Below are positions 1 to 13,409 of a stretch of 64,000 nt of DNA, one piece after another; position 1 is the first letter of the stretch; each line of letters opens with the position of its first letter. Below the pieces are notes generated by a model, which was given only the letters and a program-made list of their open reading frames with translations, was not told the DNA's origin and searched no databases. A program made the position numbers and the translations under genes. This stretch comes from Climacium dendroides (lineage: Eukaryota > Streptophyta > Bryopsida > Hypnales > Climaciaceae), in assembly GCA_950106755.1 (NCBI GenBank), contig OX467083.1, positions 17,913,029 to 17,977,028 of the forward strand. Direction: 5' to 3'.

Positions 1-2911
1 ATGAAAAAAAAAGTAGTTATAAAATCTTGTAGAAAAGAAAAACACAATTGTTACATGCAATCCAATTTTTATAAAATTTAAAAACAATATAATGAACTAG
101 ATTAAATTACTTGTTACAACATTCGCAGCAATAGGATCTAGACATTTTTTTCAATTCCCTATTATAGTAATTAGTGATTTATTTATTTATTTCTTCTCAT
201 ATATCCAAATTGTTATGATTTTTTAAAGATGAGTAGGAGTCTTTTAAAGGTAAAAGGGGTGTTAATAATGGATTTCAACTTGATTTTTTAACTTAATTTC
301 TAAAAGCTTATGTCTAAATAATTCCAAATTTTTTTTATCCAAGAATATTCAAAGTTTGGTCATCTTCTTTGTAAATGTAAAATAAAACATGTTATCTCCA
401 ATGAAAATATTGTAATCTTATAAACAATATGCAATCAATGTTTAAAACAAATCTCTTAGTAGTTTAGTAATTTCTATTATTAAACCCCAAAACAATAACT
501 TTTTCTTCTTTTCTGCACCAGAAGCTAAATGACAATTTCATAGTATTTTTTTAGTGAAATATGATAATAAAACTTCATGGTTAAACTTCAAAAAGTCAAA
601 TTCTCAATGTATTTTTGACATTCAAAACTTTTCCAAATATTCATCCAAATGTTCAATGAACTACATAATATGAAGTTTTGTCATAAGCAATATTGACTTC
701 AAGATCATTTAGATTTCATTCTAATGTCCTTGAGGACCTAAGGTACATGTGCAATTTACCTTATATTGCAATTGTTGAAGGAATGCTTATTCTAGCAACT
801 ATACAACCTTGTACTCTATATGATGAAGGGTTGTTGGAATTTTTTTTTACAAAAATCAAACCATTTCTGACAAGATTTACAGAAATTTTGAATTTATATG
901 ATCTCATTTCTTGATTTGATTATCTCAAATGTCTTGCACACCATATGGATTTAGTGCACCAAAATTCAAGGAAAATTGACTTGGAATTTGTTCAAAAGAA
1001 GCTTCAATTTTGTCTATATTGTGATTATCATGCCTATCTTACCTATGGTTCTATTTGCATTTATAATCCATTCAAAAGTGGAAAAAATTAAAGGGACATT
1101 GCTCCTAAATGCCCAAGGCACAATATTTTACTGCCGATTAAACTTTGAAGTTAAAATAAAATCATTTCCAAGTATTATTTTGGTTGGATTATATTTTTGT
1201 TGAATGCCCTTTAAAGCCTATTTTAAGAATCAAAATATAATTTTCAAAAAACATATTTATGATTTTTGAAATGTTGACCTTGTACAAGGATATCCATTTC
1301 AAATCTAGATTTTCTAGTGTTAGAGTTTTTTTGAGATAAACTTCAAGTACACTAGATTGTGTGTGTGTGGGAGAATCACATTGAAAATTCATTTAAATTT
1401 TTTTCTAAAGTAGATTTTGAAAATTCATAAATTGATTACAGTTATGCATATTTTATCCTTTTACTTCATATTTATTTCATGACCCTAATTTCAAAATTTT
1501 ACATTAAAAAAGTAGATACAAATATTAAAAATCACTTTCATAGTTTCCACACATTCTTGATCAAATATAATAATGTTTCCATCCATAAATGATGTTGTGT
1601 TTTCTTTTCCTATGTTGTCCATGACTCACTTAGTTTGAATTTGGAAGGTTCAATTTTTTTAAACATGTGATAATACTTATGAAAATTTGATCATTTTCCT
1701 TAGTCACAATACTTTGAACCTTAATTTTTGAAAGACAAATTAAAAAGGGGCATAATTTTAAGGTCAAACCTAATTTCTAATAGTTTAAAAAAAATTTAAA
1801 TGTTGGAGTTTGACTATTGGAGTTCCAATATTCTATTTTTATTCTATTTTATTTATTTTTAAAATAATTAAAATACTTTTTTGGGTAATATTTTGAAGGT
1901 ACCACCTTGAAAGCTTAAAATATTCTATTTTTGAACTTTACAATTACTATGAGCAACTATTATTATTATTCAAGGAAATTTTTATAACTACTGTGATTTT
2001 TATAAGAAAACCACCTTAATGTTTTAATTATGAAAAATGAAGTTAAATTTTGAGTATATATTAGTACATGAAAATGCATCAAAATTTATAAAGTTTTGTT
2101 TTAATATAGGAAAATAATGAAGTTTGACAAAAGTAAAATATGAATGTCCTTTTGACTTCTTAAAGACCAAGTGCTCAAATTTTGAACAATGAACGAACAC
2201 AAATACATTCCTTTTTTCATCTATTGATTTTTTTGAAGATTCTTGTTTTATTTCTTTAATATTTTATGATGTAGATTCTAAAGACTTTTCTTTGCAAATA
2301 TTTTATAATTCAAAGGTTACTAGTACGTATGGCCTCATAAAGTCATTTTTTAATTTTAAAAAAATGACCCTTCTAAACAACTTGAATAAAAAAATCTAAT
2401 TTAAAGTCTTCAAAAATCACTATGATTAGAACTTGAAATTTTGAATTTAAGGGAAAAAATCCTCATTAAAATCTCAATAGGAATTTTTAATTTTTGACTT
2501 CAAATTTTATTGAAAAATATTGATGTTTGAATTCATTGATTTGACCATATAGGTGTGATGTATAAATTATATTTTACAACTATTATTTGCGATTCATCAT
2601 TTAATTATTGTTTTTTATTGTATTTATAATACATCTTTACAATTTTGGAAATTTGTTCTACTCTAGTCCTTCAGAGTTTGAGGGTTAACTTTAAAAATTC
2701 TACTCAAGGTTGGATTTATGAAAATTGTGTTGAAAATTGATTTTAGAATATAAGATATATAAGATAAAAATTTAGAAGAAAAACTTGATTTTCATTCTAT
2801 GAAGTTTGTTAAGTAGAAATACATGGACTACCAAAGGAAAAAATAAATTGTTACTAGTTAATCTAAAATGTTTTATTCTTTGAAAATTGTAAGAATTTAT
2901 TTCATTCTTCT
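1..2911. other. AT-rich intergenic DNA, no gene recognised
   Basis: Very AT-rich sequence with frequent A and T runs. Open frames are short (under 80 codons) with no recognisable domain or plausible splice structure. I see no clear transposon end before the TTAA at 2912. Confidence 0.6.
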
Positions 2912-2915
2912 TTAA

Positions 2916-3887
2916 CCCCTCACCGCCCAAGGCCTAACCATGTTAAAAAACAACCTTGCTTTTCAAGTGTTATAAGTCTAAATGTGAGTAAGTTATGAAA
3001 ATCTCAACCGTACAATCTTGTAGTGTGCATATTGTAGATGGTGTAAATCAAATTTGGGGCCATTTGACTATATAGATTGAAAGATTATAATGTTTTAGTG
3101 TTGACAAAAGATGCTGAAATTTTCCTAAAAACACATTTGGAGGTGAAATTCGATTTCTAAATCTACTCAAATGAAAAAATTTAAACTATAAAGTGATTTA
3201 AAATCAAAAGACAAACACTTTGGTGGGAAAAAAAATCATTCAATTGACTCATTGCATTTGCAAAATGGATTTGAAATGTCAAAAAACAGTGAAAAAAGTA
3301 ACAAGAAAACACATCTATGGCTGAACCTACCTCTACTAAAATGCTTCTCAGTCAATCATGACTTCTTGGATTGATATGAAATTTTTACCACAAGAACTAG
3401 ACTAGTATGCGCAACTTTTCCAACAAAAATTATTGAAAACAAACCCTGTCTGAAGAAGTTATAAGCCGCCGAAGTTCACTGTAATGCAAAAATGTCTGGA
3501 TTTTGAACTTCGAATTGCTCCCAAGCATTCAAAACAACTTGGATTGACATGAAAATTTTATCACAATAAGTAGACTTTATGGGGAAAAAAACCCAACAAA
3601 TTTTATTGAAAACTAACATTTGATGAAAAAGATACAAGCCCCCGAAGTTGCAGCCATCTCATTGCAGTGTGGTGAACTCAAATTGAACCTGCAAACTTTG
3701 AATGGCTTTCAAAAACTCATTACATCTTGGATAGATCTGAAAATTTTACCACCAAAAATAGACTATTATGCGCAACTTTCCCAACAAGTTTTATTGGATT
3801 TGGACATTGGATGCAAAAGTTACAGCACTTTGAAGTTGACTGCTAGACTGTGTGAGGACACTTTTGGTCCCCTTGGGCGGTGAGGGG
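2916..3887. mobile_element. TTAA-flanked TIR element, family B (piggyBac-like ends)
   Basis: The 972-bp element has a perfect 17-bp terminal inverted repeat, CCCCTCACCGCCCAAGG at 2916-2932 and its complement at 3871-3887. TTAA lies directly outside both ends (2912-2915 and 3888-3891). Inside, about three imperfect units of roughly 180 bp follow each other from 3366 to about 3800, each beginning near CTTGGAT(T/A)GA. A second, gap-truncated copy lies at 27253-28093. The 87-codon frame at 3620 is part of the repeat and is not a gene. Known: exact TTAA targets and CCC-type ends are typical of piggyBac. No transposase is encoded, so this would be a non-autonomous member. Confidence 0.75.
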
Positions 3888-3891
3888 TTAA

Positions 3892-6858
3892 AGATAATCC
3901 AATTACCTGCAAAACAAAAAACTTTATAACTGTTATATCACTGATACAAATGGATCAATTAAATTTTTTTGGAAGATGTAATTATTTTTCATGTATGGAG
4001 AACATGAAGGAGAAGTTCTCATCATTGGCTCCAACTTGTGTAGAGTACAAGGTGTTGTTTCATAAAAACAGGGAGCATAAAGCATGCCATTCAAGATGGA
4101 TTTTAACAATGGTCATTAACTCCTATGGTTCCACTATTATATTTCACCAAAACCTAAATCATGATATAGGTAGAATTAACTCTTTTTTGTCTCATTTTTC
4201 TCTATGCACTAAAGTTGAGAGTTTTTCGTGAAACAATGCCATCAACCTTTGAAGGTTTATAATGATACTCTTGAAAAGATGTCAAAACAACCTTCAAAAT
4301 TGTTATAAAGCCATTTAAGTGAATTTCATACATACAAACAAACATATCCAACTTTTCAAGGTTTAAGATTTAAAATCTGAAAATACGTTTTTAGAATAGG
4401 TATGTGGGATGTTTGGCACTCCGATTCCACACATTTGTGATTGTCATAGCCTCATCTTTTCTCATAAATCCTTTAATAAAATTATATAGGAAACCTATAT
4501 GAAAAAAATTCCTTATCCTACACATAAAAATAAGTATGTTTGTTTTCTCACCCCTAAATGTTTAAAGACTTAGAATGGATTTTATAAGATGTCAAGCAAA
4601 TTTCTATGATGGCCAAATTTTATTGATATTTTTTTAAACTATTTTTGAAGGTAAAAAAAAACATTAGCTTTAGGACGATATCATTTTTAAAATTTCAACC
4701 AATGCCCAAGGTAAAAAGTAATGGTCTCATAAGCTCAAAATGCTTATCTTCATGCAACAACAATAAGAAGCAAATAATTGAAGTTAATTCTTAATTTTTT
4801 TCCATAGAGAGTATATTTATGTCTATATAAATCATTCCTTATGGACTAGTAAAATGAAAATTATGAAGAGTCTTGTTGTGTAGGAAATCATGGCATTTAA
4901 AAAACAGATTGATAGAAATCATTTATAAAGTCAATTTTACATTTTTTTTCATAACAAAAATCTCTATAGAAATTGCATAATAATATTACACACTAAGATT
5001 TCATTTTAAGACAATCTCTCCATTAGGATTGACATGTGTCAATTCTATTTTTGAAACTATTAAAGATTAATTTTTCCTTTCATCTTAAATCTACTTTTCC
5101 TTAGTAATTTTTTAGAGAATGTATATCAATTTGTTGTTTTTTGAAAAAAATTCCTAGTTTTTCAATTTCACAAAGATTCAAGACCAAAGGCATTTTAGGA
5201 GGAATCAAAGTATGAAAAAACTTAAATGAAAAAAGGAACATAAAAAAAAATCACTTTGAATACTAATATCTCACAATCTATTTTGTCAAAGTTTATTAAA
5301 AAATTCCACACTCCATACATTTTACAAGTATACTACAAGATTTCAAGGTTATGCATCCAAATTTTTTAATTTCAATAACTTGTTGCACTAGAAATGGTTT
5401 AGAATTTGGATAGTTGCAAAAAACACCAACTTGTATTTGTAGCATTTAGGCAATTTCTTTAGGAGTGCTATAACATTAGAAAATAAATACTGAAAATATA
5501 TAGAAAATATGACCAATATATAGTTACACTTCAAGAAGAAAGTATCCAAAGATGGAAAATACAAAAAATTCAATAAGTAAGAGAATTAGAAAAATACAAT
5601 GAGCATGAGAACTAGAAAAATGCAAAAGCTCAAGAAAGTAGGTATTTTATGTTTTAATTTGTACAAAATAGGAAAAAAAAATTACAAAAAAAATTACAAT
5701 TATAAATTTGGAAGGATTTCATGGTAATGGAATTTCACCAAAAGAATGAGTCTAAAATCCATCTTCAATGTTTAGAAGTGCTCATGTAAAGGAGCCCTCT
5801 TAGCACGCATGTAACAAACATAAAATAATATTTTTTTAAGTGCCCTTTGGTAGGCACATGTGTGCCTAGTGTGGAAATAAACCACGTAAATTTCAATTGT
5901 AAATCGTTAATTTGGGTGTTCCCTAGTATTAAAAAATCCTAAACCACAAATTGTGACAAATTCCCTAAATTGAGATTTAAATATAAAATGATTTTTGAAT
6001 TTTTTTTTGAAAAATAAGGGATTTGATTGCTATCAAGTTATACATTTCTAATAAAAAATTTAAGTTAATTAAGTTCATGCCTCAAAAGTTATAGTGGATG
6101 ACAACTACATCATTTAAATTGTGACACAATGATTTTAATCTTGCTTGCAATCACTCATTTCAACTAGAAGTTTTTTTTTGTAAAATCTTAATAGTTCTAA
6201 GTCTTCATGGACATAAATAAAGCAAAACAATGTGTTGAAGTTTTACAAGAGTCGAGTTGAGTGTTTGAGATTCCAACCCAAATACGTTAGTGATTGTTAT
6301 TGTCCCCAATTTTTCTCAAGAGACCTTCAAGAATGTTATGAAGATTACAATTGAGTTTTTTATTATCCAATATTGTAAAAGAATTCCTTATAGCATCTCC
6401 ACCCATTCTTTCAAAAAGTTTGACACTCATTAAACATGGATGATAGACCCTTTCAAATATTTTGTTGATCCTCAATCTATTATCTCATTTTAATCATTTT
6501 ATCCTTTATTCTACTTGTTGATTGATTAGATGACTATTTACAAAATACATTTGGTTAGCAAGAATAGGAGACAAATAGTTTGAGGGCCCTTCAAAAATTG
6601 ATGTGAAGTTTGAACATTCCAAATTTAGGAAGCAAACATGGAGATGTTTTTATTAATCCTTCAAATTTAAATATGAAAATATCCATTTCAATATGAAAAT
6701 CACCATTTTAAATGCGGCATGTGTAGTGTGGAAGCCTCGCCCCTCCTTCTACTAAGGAAAACCATCCTATGATAAGCACAAGTCCATCCCCTTCTCCCTC
6801 TTCTAAGACAAACCAACCCATGATAGACAAAAGCCCCTTTACAAACATCTAGGGAACA
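3892..6858. other. AT-rich intergenic DNA with a faint family-A relic
   Basis: There is no supported gene. Around 5270-5420 the sequence resembles the inner right part of family A elements (compare 32980-33110): a 'GTCAAAGTTT..AAAATT' start, 'CACACTCCATACAT', and an 'AGTATACTACAAGAT' stretch. It is too diverged to find ends. Confidence 0.4.
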
Positions 6859-8120
6859 TTAGAGAAATTCTGAGCCCTCCGGAAGCCCGCTCCACAGTGA
6901 CCAAACCAGTCTATTAACCGTCCTGGAATTAGTAGGGGCATATAGGTATAGTGCATGGTCAGAGTGTGTGAACTTCGTCAAAGATGTCAGAACTCAAGTA
7001 ATGAGAGTGTAGTGGAACCCTCTATAATAATCAAGTACTTCAGTTTTAGTTAATCCCATTAATTGACGAATTAATCAATTTTACTAAACATAAGCAAAGA
7101 GAAGTGAACTTTGAAACTTGATGTCAAAGTAATAAGAGAACATTCAGATATTCCAATTAGCTCCAATTGTCAAATAGATGAGGGTATTAGTGACTGAGGA
7201 GAGAAGTTATTTATACAAGTGGTATAGTAGTAGGTAAAACAATGCATGTGGGATATGTAAATTAGGATTAAGATGAGCACAACCACCCATAGTTGAGTAG
7301 AAAGCTGAAATTGTATTCAAAGTTGAATTTCAGACCCCATTTAGGCATAATAGAATGATTTTTTTCAAAAAAATTTAAACTGAATAAATTTAAAAAATAA
7401 AACTAGAATTCATCTCCAAAAATCCGTTTGAAGTTTAGAGTCTTCAATAAAAAGTTATGGACAAAATTTGGAGAAGGTGTTTGAAAATTTCAAAGAAATT
7501 TTTTCTTTCAACCTCTTTTAGAATTTTGTCTATAACTTTGAATTGAAGAATGTAAAACTCAAACAGATTTTTGGAGATGAAAGCTATCTTGATTCTACAA
7601 CTTTATTTAGTTCAAAGTTTTTTGAAAAAAATCATTGTTTTATGCTTAAATGGGGTTTGAAATTCGACTTTGAACATAATTCTTGCATTTGACAATGAGT
7701 GATCTATCTTCTAAATATCCCATATCCTTTGACGATTCACCATGGACAATTGATTTTCTATAAAAACAAACTCTTAACCATCCTTCTAACCAAATGTTAA
7801 TGATTAGTCTCTTTCATGATGTCATCAAAAAATTGCTTGATGGTAGATGTCATTGAACTGTTTTTGACATTTGCTTCTTTTTCATAACTTGATTTTTAAC
7901 AAGGTATGCAATAATCAATATTAAGCTGGATTATGATAGTTGAACCTTTGATTACTTAATTACTTATACTTGGGTGCTGAACCTTGACAGTCATCGGTCA
8001 TTGCGACTTCAGGTGGGCGAGTATAGGGGAAAAATTAATCATCAAGCAAAGTTAAAAGTAATCATGGGGTCCTTTTAGCTGCTGTGGAGCGGTCTTCCGG
8101 AGGGCTGAGAATTTCTCTAA
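6859..8120. mobile_element. inverted-repeat transposon, 1.26 kb, with internal hairpin
   Basis: About 40 bp at 6859-6899 (starting TTAGAGAAATTCTGAGCCCT) recurs inverted at 8081-8120 (ending GAGAATTTCTCTAA) with only a few mismatches; both arms contain the GC-rich core CCCTCCGGAAG. A second inverted pair lies inside, 7315-7490 against 7505-7685 (CAGACCCCATTTA against TAAATGGGGTTTG), forming a long AT-rich hairpin. No coding region. The target duplication is unclear, so I leave the class open (MULE-, hAT- or foldback-like). Confidence 0.65.
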
Positions 8121-8369
8121 AGTGACCATTAAAATCTCACATCATTCCCTGACAAAAAAATTCAATAAATGAGATGTGGGCTACATTAGATTGAATTAGT
8201 GACTAGAATCAATGTCTTGGATGATGGTGATCAAATGATTAATGATCGCAATAGGAACTTTCACCTTTTGAGTATAAATTCATCACAAGAAGTGATTTTT
8301 TTAGGCCTTCATATTATGGTTCTGTTAGAATATATTGTGACTACTTTAGGTGAGCAAGATCTATAGGGA

Positions 8370-8507
8370 ATTTCATTAAAATGGCGATATTCCATGTGCC
8401 ATTTTCACAGTGTGTCATTCCCATAGTTCAGACCGGACGGTCTGAAATCTATTAGTGTACTAGATTTCAGACCGCCTGGTCTAAACTGTGGGATGTCAAA
8501 GTCACAG
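8370..8507. mobile_element. MITE family C remnant with GC-rich hairpin
   Basis: It starts GGGAATTTCATTAAAATGGCG like the end of the complete copy at 11501-11821. The core 8416-8492 is a hairpin: CATAGTTCAGACCG..CGGTCTGAAATCTA pairs with TAGATTTCAGACCG..TGGTCTAAACTGTG. It appears to be a deletion derivative. Confidence 0.55.
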
Positions 8508-8534
8508 AATATTTGTCATGTAATGAAATTTTTC

Positions 8535-8935
8535 ATATCTATATTTTGAGTTAGGTTGTTTGTTTGTTTGATACCTTGAGATTTGAAAAATTGTGAGTCC
8601 CTTAACCACATTCTTGATACAGTTGGAAAGCTGTCCACAAGGAGAAGTCCACAAACTTTGTTTCATAACATTTAGACCTAAATGTTATTTCAAAAATCCA
8701 TAACTTTCACTTCACATGTCCAAACGCAATGAAACAAAGTCCTTGCACTCTTTCATGCATAAAGCTTTCTATTCATATCAAGAATACAACTTCTTTCATT
8801 GCAACAAAGTCCTTGGACTCCTTTGTACATAAACGATATTGAATTTCAAAATTTTTACAAATTAGAAAAAAAAATTTACTTTTATTTTGGCCATGGCAAT
8901 AGCACAATGCACAATTGCACACTAGTAACTACTAT
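8535..8935 (-). repeat. repeat family I copy (reverse strand)
   Basis: Read on the minus strand it has the order seen in the 29.3-31 kb array: ACTAGTGTGC..TGTGC.ATTGCCA, then CAAAATAAAAGTAAA, a FAAATTCAATA-type segment at DNA level (AAATTCAATA), AATGAAACAAAGTCC, and a tail CAAACAAACAAACAACCTAA. It interrupts the family E copy. Confidence 0.5.
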
Positions 8936-9064
8936 GGATGTTCTTTTTTAAAATTTATTTTGGGATAATCTAGAGACTCTTATAGGCCAAGTAGGCAACA
9001 CACTTCCAAAATCCACAACGAATTCCTACTTTCTCAAAGTTAATTTTTTTTTTTAAAATTTCAT

Positions 9065-9802
9065 TTGCTCTCCTCCATTTCTCCCACTTGTCTTGAAAAT
9101 TCGAAATGTTTCACCAATGCCAACTTCCAGGGCCAACCAGTCCTTCCGTGCCACGTGCCGTCGTCTGGTTTCTCTTATGTCGGTGGCTCTCCTCCCCACT
9201 CCCCACTCCGGCTTTCAGTTTCTGTTCTCCTCCGCACAGTAACTTCCTTAAATCTTTCAGGGAAGGAAGGCCTGGTGAAGGAAGGACTGCGGAGATCAAC
9301 GTGGAAAAGGAATCTGAAGGTGGGTCAGCATGTGCATGGGCATGGGTGCCGGCATGGTGGGGACATGGCTGGGGGTGAGCAAGCCCTGCAAACGGACGGA
9401 CTCCTCAGCACTCAAGCTGCAGGCTGCACTGCCGGCAGGCTGCACCTGATGAACAGATGATCACCACTGATGAAAAGATGAAGAGGAATCCAAGCACCAA
9501 CGTGCATCGCAGGCGAGCTCGTTATTAGGAGGGATGGCCAGCCTGCTGCCCTGCTGGTGTCAGACACGGGAAAAGGGAACTAAAAAAAGCCCAAAGCTAC
9601 AGTAGCTAGGAGGCCAATGCAAGGAGACGGAGAGTTGAACTGGTCTGAGGAGACGTTCTGCGCGCGCGCCTGCCGTGGGGGTCTGAAACTCTGGCCGGGA
9701 GCCTACCATACGTCGACCATAGCTGCTGCTGCTGAAGACAACAAGGAAGACGAGCTAGGCAGGCCCATATCAGATCACAGCAGTGCCATAGAATATGATT
9801 AA
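9065..9802. other. GC-rich island, no gene recognised
   Basis: GC content rises sharply against the surrounding AT-rich DNA. Overlapping open frames exist on both strands (the longest is 131 codons at 9065-9460), but they compete with each other, have low complexity, and show no domain I recognise. It could be a degenerate gene end, a promoter or a captured fragment. I make no functional claim. Confidence 0.4.
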
Positions 9803-9808
9803 TAACAA

Positions 9809-10086
9809 GCTTGTGCTCCAGTCCTCTACCGAACTGATCAAGCTCTTCAATTCGCTTGTGCTTCAGTACGTTGCAGTACGTGCTCTACCGAACTGATCGA
9901 TCGATGCAAGCTCTTCACTTGTGCTTCAGCTGCGCAGTCCTAGCTCAACCGAACCGATCGATCGATGCAAGCTCTTCACTTGTGCTTCAGTTGCAGTCCT
10001 CTACCGAACCGATCGATCGATGCAAGTTCTTCACTTGCCTGCTTCAGTTGCAGTCCTCTACCAAACTAACTGATCGATCGGTGCAG
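9809..10086. repeat. minisatellite, about 55-bp unit, about 5 copies
   Basis: A unit built from ACCGAACCGATCGATCGATG, CAAGCTCTTCACTTGTGCTT and CAGTTGCAGTCCTCT repeats about five times with small insertions and deletions. Each unit holds a GATCGATCGATC-type palindrome. The open frame across it (9856-10089) is an artefact of the repetition. Confidence 0.85.
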
Positions 10087-10089
10087 TGA

Positions 10090-11500
10090 ATTTTGTTGGT
10101 TTTCTTGGTGTAAGCACGACACGCCCCTGTAATGCAAGCAGGTCAGACAAATGGTCCGAAATTGTGATCATCCATCCTTCAATACCTCAACCTCGTTCAA
10201 ATTTTGGCAAACTTTGAATTTTATAAAAATGTTTTTGGCAATTTCATCCATTTAAAAAAAATTATAGTGTAAAGGGAGACAGTTCAAAAAACAAGTAAGA
10301 TTTTAGCATTATTCACCAACAAAAATTTCACAACTGATCAATGACTCTCAATTTGCTTGCTTCACTATCTATGTGATGAGGCTTGCTTACTTAATGTCCA
10401 TTGATTTTGGTAGTGGCAAATCGTTGCCTAAATCTCACTTGCTTTTTGAATTGGCTTCCATTACACTAGAAAAGTAAAAATAGAAATAAATAAATGGATG
10501 AAATTGATGTATTAAACATCTCAAAAAAATCAAGGTTCGTCAAAATTCGGATTCAAGGTTTACTAAGTTTAGATAATTTTATGGATGAAAGCATACAAGT
10601 GGAAAGAGGAACAAAAAACAGTGTTCAAATAGATTTCTTTGATTTGACTACATTCCAAAGTGTGTTGCGCTACCAAGCAATAAAACTAGAACTATTGTTG
10701 CATTATTATTATCTTTTCTTTTCTTTTCCCCCAAGTAAAGGGGTAGATGGATTTTACTATTTTGGTTGCATATGAATTTGTCAAAAGTAAGGTAGGGTTA
10801 TATCAAAAAACACTTGTTGTTTGGGGCACAAAATAACCTATTTCAATGAGTACTATGGCTTTTGAACATTTTTTAAAAACTAAAATAAATATGGATAAAT
10901 TGTAATGCATTGAAAGTGATATGTCTTTAAAATTTAAAATTTAGAAAAATTTATCTTTAAAAGTTACACACAAAAAATGCACAATAGAAAATACCAAGAA
11001 AATAGATATTTTGATGTTTGTTTTTTAGAAAATATTAAAAGAATCTAAAAAATCTAAAAAATAAAGTTATTTTTCCTAACTTAAAGATGCTCCTTCTCAT
11101 CTATTTTCATATTTGGAAAAACAAATTGTATTCTTTGCACTTGTGCAAGGTATCGCAATTTGAACGCATTTGGAAGGTGGATATTTTATTATTTTTAGAA
11201 AAATCCTTTGTGGGCTTAGTTTACATTAGTACAAGTCCTTGTTTCCCTATTTTGAACTTCAAATTCACATTTTTAGGTCAAAAATAGTACCGAAATCTTT
11301 TGAATTTCTAGTGTATATTTTTAATCATAGATTGTTAAAAATAGTAATTTTTTCTTTAAAATTTTTAAAAAATTACTCAATGTCTGAAACTACCATATCT
11401 ACCTTCATTTCAAATAACTAACATATGATGCAAAAATTATGAGCAAAAAAAACAATTGTCCAAGGCCAAGAGAACAAAAAATAGGAGGACAAGTATGGGC
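10090..11500. other. AT-rich intergenic DNA
   Basis: No gene or clear repeat end. The 93-codon frame at 10494-10775 has biased low-complexity sequence and no recognisable domain, so it is not called. Confidence 0.5.
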
Positions 11501-11821
11501 AATTTCATTAAAATGGTGAAATTCTGCTACAAACTTTGGCAGTTTTTACAGTTCATAGCAAGCGGTCTGAAGTGTACTACAAACATCCTAAATCTTTGAA
11601 ATCTATACCATTCCTAGATGTATAAAATCTACATCTGTACTAGATGTCACTTTTATAGTTTAGAGCATGCAGTCTAAAATCTATAGTAATCATAGATTTT
11701 TTAAATCTATAAAAGTTCAAGATTCCTAAAAACTATACCAATCCTAGATGTTATTTTTACAATTTAGAGCAGGCGGTCTGAAAATGGCACATGGAATGCC
11801 GCCATTTTAACAAAATTCCCC
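11501..11821. mobile_element. MITE family C, about 320 bp
   Basis: The ends are inverted: GGGCAATTTCATTAAAATGG on the left, CCATTTTAACAAAATTCCCC on the right. GCGGTCTGAA motifs appear near both ends (11551 and 11773). It has no coding capacity. A truncated copy is at 8370-8507. Confidence 0.65.
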
Positions 11822-13104
11822 GTAAGTGTTTCTTGCAATCATTTGGTAGAAGTACATGCAACTAACACTTTAATCAATTTTCACATACTTTGATGTGGAT
11901 CTATATATAAGATTCTTTTCAACAAATTGGTGATTGAAAATTATGAACTTTATTTAAAGAAATTTGGTAATTTTTTGAATATGTTTGAATATGCTATGAA
12001 TTTTTTAAGTTTAAAAACATGGTGTACCCCAAACCATTTTTTGCATTCATGTATGTGAGTTGGACATTTGGATTTCCTACATCTACATATTTTCAAAATT
12101 AGTTTAGTGTACATGCTACAAGCCTTTCAAGTGGGGTGAATTTTTGTAAATTTTTCCACGCTTGTTATAGATGTCAAAACTTGCTTTCTATTTTGGGCTA
12201 TCAATTTTATCTTCCATGACTTCTATGACCTTTAGGATTTATTATTTGGGATTCCAAATTTTATCATTTGTAGTAACTTGCCCTTACATTTTTTCTGAAG
12301 GCAAAGTTTGGCCAAGATGTTTACCTTGCCAAAGAAGGCTTGTTGTCCTACAATGATAATGAAATAGTTAGTGTTATGGTAACAATTGTGTTATTTATCA
12401 TATCATCTAATTCACTCTAATTCTAATTTAGTTGACAAGTAGTCTTTATGTTTTTTAGATAATAATCTAGTATAGGGTGAACCATATGAGTTATAATTTA
12501 AATTTTTGGGTGGAAATTTCTACCCTAAAGAAATTCAATGTTTTTAGGCCCAAAACTATTTGAAAATACTCATACCCAAAACAAGGCTAAAAACTTCATT
12601 TATATTATTCATTAATAGATTAAACTATAGTAACCTTCAATTAACTTGTTAGAGTATATATATACCCTTCTAAAATTTCAGACCGAAAAAACTTACCAAT
12701 TGCAAGATCATAATGTTTGGATTTCAAAGAGAAGTATACTCAACTCTTCCCAAATGATTTGATTTCATCTTTCAAACATTTTACCCCAAAATGTGTAGAT
12801 CCTACAACTTTCAAGTTCCCAATAATATATTGAAGAAATAAGTTGTTAATACATGTAAATTATTTCAACAAAAAAATATTTCATATTCATGTTTGAAAAA
12901 AATAGTAAGTAGAAAGAGGTCGAGTATGATTTAAAATACTAATTTGTTAAGACTTCAATTATGGAATTGAAAAATTCCAATTCCAATGGTTAAATGTTAA
13001 AATAAACAATCTACACCATATGATTTTATTTTATTTCTGAAAATATTGAAAATTGAGTTAAATAAATAAAGGTCTTCTAAATCAAAGTGTTTATTTTACA
13101 ATAG
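11822..13104. other. AT-rich intergenic DNA
   Basis: No gene recognised. Short frames only (for example 61 codons at 12171). Confidence 0.5.
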
Positions 13105-13409
13105 AGATTTAATAGCTTCGTGCAAACTAAAACTCCTCATAACTTTCATCTTGCTAATTAAAATGGAGGGATTCAAAGCTTTCTGCATGTATATATAAAT
13201 ATAAATCTAGAAAATCAAGTCCAAATTTGTATTTCTTAAAAAAGTGATTTTTTTACTAAGCTACTTGATTTGTTATGTTGAGAAAAAAAACTATTTATTA
13301 GACAATAACTTTTTAATCATTTCAATAGTCAAAAGTTACAAAAATGTTTGAAAATGGATGACCAAAAACACTATGTTGCCAAAAAAAATGCTACTTGGTC
13401 CTTTAGGGC
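13105..13409. mobile_element. family F arm (degenerate, one side only)
   Basis: It contains, in order, the segments of the right arm of the full family F element at 31384-32122: CAAACTAAAACTCCTCATAA, a TTCAAAGCTTTCTGCATGTA segment, ATAACTTTTTAATCATTTCA, then TATGTTGCCAAAA and the end CTTTAGGG. The left arm is absent. Confidence 0.55.

Larger units (their letters stand above)
8165..9045 (+). repeat. family E copy split by later insertions
   Basis: 8165-8356 (GAGATGTGGGCT... to the TAGGCCTTCATATTATGG part) and 8955-9045 (AGAGACTCTTATAGGCCAAG...) match in order the uninterrupted family E copy at 34081-34510. The roughly 600 bp between them are a piece of MITE family C and a reverse-strand copy of repeat I. 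This is a nested insertion: E is the oldest, and C and I came later. Confidence 0.6.

Noticed and set aside
10494..10775. 93-codon frame as a small protein gene
   Set aside because: Biased sequence in AT-rich DNA, no domain, no gene context.
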